A DNA stretch of 64,000 nucleotides, taken from contig LSYV01000034.1 of assembly GCA_001584585.1 (NCBI GenBank), forward strand, positions 602,166 through 666,165, written 5' to 3'. The DNA is from Gonium pectorale (Eukaryota; Chlorophyta; Chlorophyceae; Chlamydomonadales; Volvocaceae). Each line of letters opens with the position of its first letter. The first letter of the stretch is position 1. Shown one piece after another: positions 12,101 to 21,900 of this stretch. Below the pieces are notes generated by a model that worked only from the letters and a program-made list of their open reading frames with translations, was not told the DNA's origin and ran no database searches. The translations under genes and the position numbers were made by a program.

Positions 12101-13699
12101 TGCGAGGCGGCCGTGTTCGCGACCTACCAGGCAGGTGCCGGATTGACCGTCGGGGCAGATTTATGGTGACGTGAGGCCGATGTGCACCCAGGGCCCGCGA
12201 GCGTTGTGACAGGCAGTTTAGAAGCTATGACGGAAAGGAGTGCGGTGCGCGACTCGCAGGCAACCTGCGCGTGTGTTGCCACGCGCCTGCTGCCGTCCTG
12301 GGAGACCGCGGCCCAACACGTTACCTGACTCCCCGCCTACCCCCGCCCGCACGTCTGCCCCGGGCCAGGCCTACCTCCGCGACGCGCCGCAGCGCCTGGC
12401 CGCCGACCTGGCGCGAGCGGAGCGACAGGGCTACACGCTGGGCGCTAAGCTGGTGGGCCGGGGGGTGGGGGGGCGCTCGGTCTCGGCGGTGCCTGGGAGC
12501 CTCTTGGGCCCCTGGGTGTAGAGCTTAGAGCCAGGGAATATGCCGAACGCGGCACGCGGCGGCGTTTTGTGCCGCCGATATGTGCGGTGGTATGCATCCG
12601 TAATATCCTCCGTGCGGGCTTAAAGGCATTCCTCTATTGCGGCCCAATTCAAACATGCGCGCGCTGCCCCCTCTTCCTCTCCCTCCCCGCAGGTGTGCGG
12701 CGCGTACCTGCCGCTGGAGCTGCGCTGGGCGGCCGACGCCTGCCTGCCGCCGCCCGTGTGGTCCAGCGCGGCGCAGACGCACGCCTCCTTCGACGCCTGC
12801 GCTGAGCTGCTGCTGGCGGGCGCGCAGCGCGGCGGCGCCGAGGTCATGCTGGCGACCAACAACCCGGAGCGCGTGGCGGCCGCGCAGGCGGCCATGGCGG
12901 CACGGGGGCTGGCGCCCACCCCCGCCGGCGACACCAGTGACGGCGACTGTGAGGGCTGCAGCGGAGGCGGCGCGCCAGTGTACTTTGCACAGCTGCTGGG
13001 GGTGTCTGACGCGCTGAGCTTCGCGCTGGGAGACCTGGGCTACAGGTCAGTGTAAGGAAGGCAGCGGGAGGGCGGCGGGAAGGAGGACGGGAAACGGGGG
13101 GCCGGAGGGATGGGAGCTGGTTACTCGCGCCGCACGGCACCCTGCCCCGCCCGTTGGTCACCGTGTCCTGCCGCTGCGCCCCCCTCCTCCTGCGCCCGTC
13201 CCGCACACAGGGTGTACAAGTTCGTACCGTACGGCGAGCAGGACAACGTGGTGCCGTACCTGGTGCGGCGGATGCACGAGACGCAGCGCGCGCTGCAGGT
13301 GCTACCACGCCCGTGTGGGCTGGGCTGGGCTGGGCTGGGCTGGGCTGGGCCCTCCTGCGGCCGGTGGCCAGCACCCGCCCGGCAGTCAGTCGTCGGGTTG
13401 AGGCGCGGAGCTTACACGCATAGGATCTCCCTCGCCTTCTTGCGGTATGCGACTCACTGTGTTGCCTCACCCTTGGCTCCTGGTTTACCCCTCGACTCTC
13501 TCTCTCTCTCCCTCTTCACATACACACGGCCCCTGTGTCCTCAATCGCCCCCACCCACCAGGCCGACGGCAAGGACCTCCGCCTGGTGCAGGCCGAGCTG
13601 CTGCGCCGCCTGGCAGACGCCTGCCGCGCCTTCGTGGCAGCCAGGGCCGGCGCGGCGCTGGCCGGGCGCCAGGAGGCCAGCCGCTCCCTCGCCGCCTAG
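9139..13699 (+). CDS. PRODH: Mitochondrial proline dehydrogenase with EF-hand-like insert
   Basis: This enzyme oxidises L-proline to pyrroline-5-carboxylate with FAD at the inner mitochondrial membrane, the first step of proline catabolism. Nine exons join in phase to 722 aa: 9139-9354, 9686-10544, 11085-11228, 11614-11729, 11960-12130, 12369-12452, 12693-13045, 13211-13298, 13562-13699. Exon 1 encodes an Arg/Ser/Ala-rich presequence. Family blocks are clear: LRTDELLRALLVLSLC, LLIDAEHG (D452), LGAKLVCGAYL, VYFAQLLGVSDALSFALG, YKFVPYG and YLVRR (R667-R668). An EF-hand-like loop, DPEGSGFVSQAD (335-346), and a weaker second one interrupt the barrel as in animal enzymes. Two usually conserved positions differ: Cys532 where Arg/Lys is expected and Asn586 where His is expected. 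The intron after 12130 needs a GC donor. A Gln-rich stretch lies near residue 115. Confidence 0.93.
10742..10842. repeat. Degenerate GGGGYGAGRC tandem repeat in a proline dehydrogenase intron
   Basis: Roughly ten-base units built around GGGGTGAGAC and GGGGCGAGAC repeat several times inside the intron after exon 2. Many units contain GTGAG, which mimics a donor site. Confidence 0.75.
13316..13350. repeat. GGGCT pentamer array in the last proline dehydrogenase intron
   Basis: Six or more uninterrupted copies of GGGCT sit about 20 nt past the donor at 13299. Four or more G-runs on the transcript could form a quadruplex. Confidence 0.85.
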
Positions 13700-16078
13700 G
13701 CCAGCCGCCACCGGGCTTCACGCGCGCCAGGGTCCCTTTGTGGCTGGCACTGCGGACTTGCTCCTGCCATAAAGGCACCTAGCGGGCAGTCCTGCGAGAG
13801 GCAAGGTGTATGTGTGGGTTTGGTCGCCAGTCCGCATGGAGGCCAGAGCGCAGGGGTTTTGTGCGGCCTCTTCGCGGGAGCGGGGGATTCCCTCGACCGC
13901 AAGGGGAGGAATAAACGGATGTGAGGGGAGGTCCGGGCGGGCTAGGAAGGAAACTTGCCTTTTCGTGCGCGCTGATCGAGCTCCAGTTGTGAGCGTGAAG
14001 TATGTGTGTATCATCTCTAGCCAAATGTTCCGGGCTGTCTGTATTGGCCGGGAAGTGCCGGTTTCCTGTCAAGAGACCACGGCCCTTCAGGCGGTACGGT
14101 GTGCGTACGAATGTGGGTAGGAGGTGCGCATGCGGTTTTGGTCGTGCCAGTGGCAGTGTTGCATTCCCTCCACGGCATCTCGAGGCTCCTCGCAAAAGCG
14201 TGCATCCCCGGCTCAGAATGAAAATATTGAATGTACTACACACACACACACGCCTCCAGCAATAATGTGCGCACGGTGCGGAGGGCTGAGCTGTCTTTCA
14301 CAGCCTTGCATACGGCGATAGATGATGATGTGGGTGCGTCTCATGCCAGCAGTTGTACCCATTGATGCCGGGGGTCATTCATGTGAATGGTCGCCTTTTG
14401 ATTGAAGCTTGGAGATGGAGCTGACGTGTAGGTAGACGAGCATCCAATTCCGGTTTCTGCTCGCTTTCTTCGCAAATGCAGGCCTTTCGGGCATGTATTG
14501 TCATGGTCGCTGTTCGGAACATTCCCATTAACGGCTTTGCGGTGTTGTTAGGTGTGGTGGAGCAGTATTTGCAGTGTTGCAGGTGCACATTGCGCCAGGC
14601 AAGGAGCCGGCCGCCGCAAGGGCCTCTTTCGGCGCTGGGTCCGTAGGTGACGGGTACCCTGTAGGAAGGGCGACCCGTGGGTCGGTCCCACCCGCGGGGG
14701 GTAGAAAGGTAAAAAGAGAAAGGGTATACGCACCCGACGGTGCGACGTTTCCAGTAGGGCGCCGGATATACAGCATGACGGGCGACGGTGAGTGCATTCC
14801 CTTCGTATACGTTGGAAGAGGGTGTTCGGGACGAGGTACTAGTCAAGTTTGTTTTGTTCGTACGCCTCTTTACTTTGGGGCATTACTGGCTTTTGTTGTG
14901 CAGGCAGAGATTCTAGGATTGACCTTGTAGTGACATTGGCCAGGGCGTTCGAGGGGGAAATCGCCCCTGTGCTTGTGCGGCGCGTATTGTACGGGTGCGG
15001 GGCGTCTTCACAGGTTTCCGACTGGGTGGGTTGGCAGGGCCTGTTGGTACGTTGAATACAGTCGCCGAAGAGCAACGGTTTTGTGGGCTGCGCTGTGCAG
15101 CGAAAATCCGGTGGGCAGCACACAGTAGTTGTAACTAATTGCGTGGGCAGACCTGGTACGCCAAACAGCGTCTAACTTCGTCATCAAAAGGCCCATCGGC
15201 GCAGTGTCCGCCAACCTTCCCAGACTGGGACGGGGCGCGGGCACGCCGCGGGCACTGACCAACCCGCACCAACCTTCCCAACACGGCCGCAACCGACGGC
15301 CCGTGCAACACTAGGCAACGGCAGCACGGGAGCTCTGCTGCCATCCAGTAACGAAAGCGCAGTCGCAGAGTGCGTGCAATCCCGTGCCCGGCCAGAGCGC
15401 CCATGCAACCCGGCGTGGCCCAAGACCCGTGCCTTTCCGACCAAATGAGCCCGTCATATAGTCAGCACCGCATAGCCAGCACCGCATAGCCAGCACCGCA
15501 AGGTCGCAACTGTGGCGGTTCCACAGCCCATCTCCCACCCTGCCTGCCATAGCAGCGCTCCCGCCCTGATGCAAAGCCAACCAACCGCGGACGCCGACGC
15601 CAACAGCAGCCGGCGGCGGCACACGGCACGGCGCCGCAGCGCCCACCCTCACGGGCAGACTCGTGCCCTCCTTGCCCTTCCCCCGTGCCTTCCCTCCATG
15701 GAGCCGCCGCCGCGCACCACGGGGCCGCGCCGGGCCCCCGAGTCCTCGGCACAAAGCCCGAGCTCCTGACTGCCGGGCGCCCATGGCGGTGGGCGAGCAG
15801 AGCTGGCGACTGCACGGCCATGGGCCTCACGCCCGCACGCCCCCGCACCAGTGCTGCGCCAGTTCGGTGCTGCCGCCCTCGCATCCTCACTACACGCTTC
15901 CACAACACCGCCTTCTCTCCCAACAGAGAACAGGCGACCCCCGTGCCCAGCCGGCAGCGCCTGCACGCCTTGCGCCCTGCGCTGGGACGCATGGCATCGC
16001 AGGGCTGCGGCGCGGGCGCTGGAAGCTCCCGCACGCGGCGCCGTCGCCGGCCCTCCGTCGCCGCCGCCGTGTCGGTCC
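13700..16078. other. Convergent intergenic region between proline dehydrogenase and the 277-aa gene
   Basis: About 2.4 kb lies between two stop codons that face each other. It should contain both 3' untranslated regions. The first TGTAA I see on the plus strand is at 15130-15134, 1.4 kb past the proline dehydrogenase stop. A short tandem repeat of GCATAGCCAGCACC lies near 15460-15500. A CA run is at 14239-14252. No convincing coding sequence was found. Confidence 0.5.
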
Positions 16079-18656
16079 TCATGCCACGGCCGCCATCCTG
16101 CCGCAGCAGTGGTCCAGCAGGGCCCGCACCTCCTCCCGCATCACCCTCTCGCACCAGGCCGTGAGCGCCGGGTCGCGGCTGCCCGCCGCCTCGGCGCACA
16201 CCGCCACCCACTTGGCCGGCGAGAAGGCGTCCCCGTGGCTCGCCGCCAGCCGCTCCAGCCGCGGGTCGCCCTCGGCGTGCCGCCGCAGCGCCGCCAGGAG
16301 GGCGGGCTGGATGGGGTGCGGCCCTGTGGCGGCGTACCCTGCGGAGCGAAGAGCAGGGGCGGTGGGAGGCGGGGAGGGGAGGCAGGGCGCGAGGCGGGGC
16401 GGGAGGCGGGACGGGAGGCGGGGCGGGAGGCGGGACGGGAGGCGGGACGGGAGGCGGGGCGGGAGGCGGGGCGGTGGGCGGTATCGGTAGTGGGCAACAG
16501 CCGGGAGAGGGAGGGAGGGGGCCGCGATGCGGTGCTGTAGGATGGGGTGGGGGAGAGCATCGGGCTGTCGCATGGCTTCCAGGGCTGCGCCGGGTTGCAC
16601 CAATCAGCGGTCTGCCTCCCCCTGGGCTGTCACGCGGTACCGACCGCCTGGGCACTGGCCGCGGGAGGCGCCCCCAGGCAACCGCATGCGCGCCCATAAC
16701 TTCACCCTTGAACCAGCCCGGGATGAGGGGCCCCGGGTGGCACTCACAGTAGTTGGCGTTGGAGAAGCCGGTGCCAAACTCGCCGTCGCACAGGCCCTGC
16801 GCATGCGCGGTTGGCCGGGTTGCAGGGGGGGGAAGGGCGACAAGCGCTGGGAGCGTCGCCTCTCGCCATCTGGGAAAGCTCACAGCGCTGCGGGATGCCC
16901 AAAATCTTACCCGCTCAGCCCGGCGCCGCCCTGCCAGGCTCTTGGCTCCCATTCCTTCCGTCCCCACCCTGCTCCCTGGCCTCTTCCCCTCTTGTCCGCT
17001 AGCCTCTGCACCCAGGCCGCCACTCCGCCCGGCGCGGCCCGCGCAGCACCACCTCGGCGCCTGGCGCCAACGCGCAATCGCCCCCGTGCGGTCTCGGCCG
17101 CATCGCGGCTCCTGGCCTCCCTCCCTTCATCCCCCACTTTCAATCAAGCAAGCTCCGGCTGGCCCCCTGCACACCGTGGCACACATGCCACCCGCGTCGC
17201 GCTCACACCTACCGTACGCCACGTTCTGCCGCTGCCGCTTGGCGCAGCGGCCCCCCGTCTCCCACCTTTCCGCAACGCCCTCGCACGGCCCCCCTCCCGC
17301 CCCGGGCCTCCCGCTCGAGCCTCCGCCCGGCCCCCCGCCCCCCTCCGCCCGGTTCCTCATCCTACTGAATATGCGATTCGGTCTCTGCGACGCGACCCGT
17401 TTCTCTTTCTTTACTACCCCCGCCGCCCCCCTCCGCCCGCTGCCCGCGCACCTCCGCCCGGTGCACCAGCGCGTGCACGTAGGCCGCGTCCTGCGCCGCG
17501 GGGCTGCCCGCGATGGGCCTCCCCGCGTAGGCCGTGGGGGCGCCCCAGCAGAGGGGCGTGACCAGGTTGTGGGCCTGGTCCAGGCCGCTGTGTGTGTGGG
17601 GGCCGCGGGGTGTGTGGGGGCGCGGCGTGGGTGTATGGCAAGGGCCAGTGGGTACGGAGACATAGTAGTGGTAGAGGGTGTTGATTTCGTATGCAAGGAG
17701 GACACACTGCGCCTTGATACGCATAAGACACGGGCTGCCAGCGCAAACTCCGCATCGCTGCCGAAGCAGCATATGCCGGGATGCACCCTTGAAACCCACG
17801 CCCACCCGCCGGCCACGTAACGAAAGACGGTTGCCGTGACCCTTGACCCCTGCCCGAGCCACCCCGCCCCCTCGCCGCCCCCCTCGCTCACACTCCGTGT
17901 ATCCGTCCGCTGCAGCGTCTGCCCCCCTCACCCACCCCCTCACCCGCAGGCCACGTAGAGGAGGCCCGCCACGCAGCGAGCCCAGTGCTCAGCCGCCACC
18001 GGGTCCTTGCCGGACCGCCGAGACGGCGGCGGCAGCACGTCGGCGGCCGTTAGGCCCTGTACGACGGCCGGCAGGTGCGATGACGTGACGTCGGCTTCGT
18101 AGATCTTGGGCAGGGGGAGGGGCGCACAGCAGGAGGGTGCAGAGTTGTGCACAGTTGCGGATCTTAAGTGCGTTCACGTGGCCAGGGCCAAGCGCGCTTT
18201 GGAGACCTAACAAAAGGACTCAGTGAACCTGTAAACGCTTGGCGGATGAAAGGTACACTGTGACATGGCTGGGGAACACCCGCAGAAGCGTTTGGAGGCA
18301 TTCCTGTTCGCGGACATGCGTCGACAGATGGGTCCCCCTGTCGTGGGTTGTCGAGGCACCCTCGCCCCCCGCTCTCCTCCACCCAGTTCGCCCGCATGTC
18401 GCCCGGCTCCCTCCCGCAAATGCCCCACCATGGGCTGACTACTCAGCCGCATCGGGTGCTCGTCAAGATAGTCGATGACCTGTTGCACACGTGGTGGGTA
18501 CGCGTGCGCCCCTCGCCGACCCTTTGCCGCGCCCGAGCCCGCACTCGCAGGCAAAGCGCTGGCGGACTGCGCCACTGCGGCAACAAGTCCGGCCCGAAAC
18601 ACCGCTGTACGAGGAAACCCGCCGGAGGGCGTTGGCTTTGGCCGGCTTGGAAGCAT
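16079..18656 (-). CDS. Conserved uncharacterised protein, 277 aa
   Basis: Five exons join in phase: 18656-18429, 18104-17944, 17587-17452, 16796-16748 and 16338-16079. Residues 1-50 are basic and Ala/Ser-rich, so an organelle-targeting peptide is possible. The core carries conserved-looking blocks: RCVAGLLYVACGGLDQAHNL, VTPLCWGAPTAYAG, AAYVHALVHRAEG, GEFGTGFSNANYWYAATG and AWCERVMREEVRALLDHC. I recall similar His-rich blocks (HNLVTP, VHRxEG, GEFGxGxxNANYW) in unnamed fungal and plant proteins, but I know no tested function. The joins are supported because the Tyr-Trp after NAN appears only after splicing. The acceptor before exon 2 is AAG rather than CAG, the weakest junction. A G-rich tandem repeat fills the last intron. 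The gene is head-to-head with the MPND-like gene. Confidence 0.75.
16372..16478. repeat. GGGAGGCGGGRC tandem repeat (intronic)
   Basis: Eight or so copies of a 10-12-base unit, GGGAGGCGGGRC, fill the intron just upstream in gene sense of the last exon of the 277-aa protein gene. The transcribed strand is C/T-rich. Confidence 0.85.
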
Positions 18657-18912
18657 ACTATTGTGGTGAGGTTGGCTCAACAGTGCAGCCAAATTGGGCT
18701 CAAGTGGCCCACGGGGGCGAGAGCGGGAACTCAAACACCACTCTCGATTGATCTGGGTTCACACCATCAACCAATTGAATAGAAAGTGAGCACAGTATAG
18801 TGCCAAGGAGCTTGTTTCGCAGCTTCCGTGCATCTCGGTCCAAAACAGTTTGACTGCTTTTTCGGCCCTCTCAGACCGGTCTCGGACCCACGTTTCAGCA
18901 CAGCAATTCACG
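18657..18912. promoter_or_regulatory. Short bidirectional promoter region
   Basis: Only 256 bp separate the start codons of the 277-aa protein gene (minus) and the MPND-like gene (plus). Both 5' untranslated regions and core promoters must fit here or overlap. The stretch is more AT-rich than its surroundings around 18770-18860. I cannot identify a specific binding site. Confidence 0.55.
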
Positions 18913-21900
18913 ATGGCTGACAGACAACGCATGCCAGCACCCGGCGGCCCGAGCGGCGCTATCCCTTTCAACAAGGCCCCGGTGGAGGCAGACGACAGCG
19001 GAACAGACACCGACGACGAGGGCCGGCTGATCCAGCAGGTGCCTTGGGGACGGGGTTGCGAGAGCCATCGCCACGAAACTCGCCAAGCTCACCTGCTCCT
19101 TGTCTGTTGCGCGGTGTGCAGGCCAGGGCTCGAGGATCTGAGCGGGGCCGCAAGCCGCCCACAGATCGCAGCGCGATTCCGCCGGCCGCCCCTCGCCCTG
19201 CCCCCGCTCCCCGGCCCCCTCCCGCGAAAACCGCAAAGGGCAAGGCCGCTCCCAAACGCCCGGCCGGTGCCATTACTCTCCGCACGCTGCTGGACGCTGG
19301 GTTCTTGGTGCCGGGCTGCAAGGTCCTGTACGTGGTAAGCCCGTGTGGTTCGCCCCGGTGGGTCCTCCGCCGTGGGTCCTCCGCGTGCTGGTGTAGCACA
19401 GCAGCCGAGCACTTCAGTCCTCGCCACCACTCAGCGCGCAGTCCGTGTATGCCCTCGGTAGGGCCCATGGCACAGTGCCTGTTCGCCTGCATGACGATCC
19501 AGGGGTAGTTGCGCTGTGGCCGCGTGACTCCTTGCGCAGACATACCACACACCCGTCCCCCCAGCGCTGTCATTCTGCCTGAGCTGTGGTCCCTTTCTGC
19601 AAACACCCCCACCCCCCACCCACACCCACACCCTCGGTAACGCACAGGAGTACAAGGGGATCATCACCTGGGCTGACTTGACGGAGGACGGGACCATCGT
19701 CTGCGACGGTAGGGGCCGAACGCTTTGAGCCCTCTTCGTGTCCGGAGCCTGACCCAAGGGTCTGCTTCAAGTGACGGCTTGACGATTGACATGTTGATTG
19801 TTCGCTTCGTAACGCAGGGCACTGTACCCTGGCACAGCACCCTGAGAGCGCCCCGGTCCCTTGAATCCCAATCCTTTGCCCTTCGCAGGGAAATCTTTTG
19901 AGTCGCCGTCGGCGTTCTCCATCACCGTAAAGCGCAAACTCAACCCCGACCGAAAGGCAGATGACGGATGGAAGGCTGTAAAGTACGCGGGAAAGTGAGT
20001 GACCAGGCGCTGCTCCATGCGCAGAGTTTTGTGAGCAAGGAAACTGCGCCTGTTAATGTACCGGGCCCCTGTCCCGATACCTGTCCTACATCCTGGCCTG
20101 CGGATCTGGAGCGATGCCTGCTTGGTCCCCTGCCGACTGCACCCTGTCTCAACGCCTGCGCATCGCTCCTTGACCCGCAACATAAGGCGTGAGTGCGGCA
20201 CGTAATGTTAACGACCACGGTGCCGCACTGCCGCCTCGGCCCCCACCGCATAGGCTACTGGAGCACTTCAAGGAGCAGTACCTGCGGCAGCAGCTGGCAG
20301 CGGCCACCGAGGGCGGCGGCCTGCGCGGCGCCACGCCCAGCGGCTCGGTCGGGCCATACGGCAGCGCGGGCGCGACCGGCCCTTCGCCGGGTTCTAGTGG
20401 GCCGCCCTCGCCGTTGCGGCCCGGAGACGCAGGTGCGCACGATCACGGCGATGGGGGCGATCGCTGCCGGTGCTGGGTGCCGATGGCAGGATGCCTCTCC
20501 AGCATTCTGCTCGCCGAGTACCGTGCTGGGTGTGTAAATGATGTACGAGGTTTTGAACTCTGCCATTAGTAAGACAGCCCCACTTCGTCGTTGTGGACCT
20601 CCGCCCCTCTGACCGCCTCTTGCAGACGGGCCTCCCAACAAGCGGCAGCGCGTCGATGGCGAGGGTGACGGCGGCAATGCGGGGGCGCGCCCGGGCCTCA
20701 AGATAAAGCTTAAATTGAAGGTACGCTATCGAGTCCAAGCCGGGCCCAACCCCTCCCTGCCTGGTTTATGAACGCAGTTGGCCCCAACCAGTCGACCCAC
20801 ACAAACAGCGGACAGTCGTCTACATGTCCATGTGCTGATGAGAGCATACGAGAGCATATGCCCAGCTGCCCGCCCAAGAGGGGTCTGCGGTTGCCGTTCT
20901 TCGTGTCTCTCAGCTGCTGGTACATGCACTAAGCATATCCGCGAACCCCTGTGCCGTGACGGTACCCGCAGGACGGCCCTGGGGGCCAGGGCTCGCCCAC
21001 CGGGCGCACACCAGGCGGCGCGGGAGCAGGAGTGAGTGGCTGCCGCGGGAGGCCGTTCCAACATGGGATCTGCACCCTGATAGGCAGTGAAAGGACTTCC
21101 CATTTCGGCAGGACACTTGTGTTTGCCTCGCTCTTAAGCGCTTGTTGCCGTTCACGGACGTCCGGGGCGCGCGGATTTGCGCGCCCTTCCGCTCGTCATG
21201 GGTCACCTGAGTTGCACTCTGTGCCTGTCAGTAACCTTCACGCACGACGATCTTGTCCTCCCGAGTCTCTTCCGTGCGTTCAGACACCTGATCCTTTCAG
21301 GTCCCCTGGTATCGCTGCAGGAGGCCGCGGAGCCCGAGTTCACCGGCCCGCTCATGCCGCTGCCGGCGCCGCCGCTGGCACAGGTGGCGTGCGGCGCCTA
21401 CTCTGGCGTGGCGGGCAGCGGCGAGCCAGGGGCTCAGCCGTTTCGCCTGGAGGTGTCGGAGATGTGAGTGCTTGTCACAATACCGGAGGGGGCTGGGGAA
21501 CGCGACCACCGTTTACAAACACGTGGACGGCAAGGAATTGAATTTGGAATCCGCACATGCCTGGCGGCCTGACGGCCAATGTCGGGGCCTCATGCAGCGG
21601 CTGTGGTGACAGTGCACAAAGGCAAGGAAGCAATGCGCAGTAGACGCGTCCGTCCTACCAAACCACCCTCCCCTTGGGACCTGGGCTGGGCTGTGGCGGC
21701 TGGCGACTTTGGCCATGGGAACGCATGGTTAAGGGCTTGGCAAGGGTAACTGTTTCTGACTGGGGACGGCTCGCGGGCTCGGACGTGCTCGCACCAGAAG
21801 GATCAGGGAGGCGTACGGCCCAAGCTTCTCTATTGACACCGCGTTGCAGAACTCTACCCGCTAGGGGGTCCCGTGGTGCAGAGCCCGGTAACATTTGCTG

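Noticed and set aside
14849..15055. Short plus-strand frame with RDSRIDLVVTLARAFEGEIA
   Set aside because: Isolated, no start context, no splice partners and no family; likely in the proline dehydrogenase 3' region.
15462..16967. 501-aa minus-strand frame
   Set aside because: It reads through introns of the 277-aa gene in another frame and is dominated by the G-rich tandem repeat; it has no recognisable domain.
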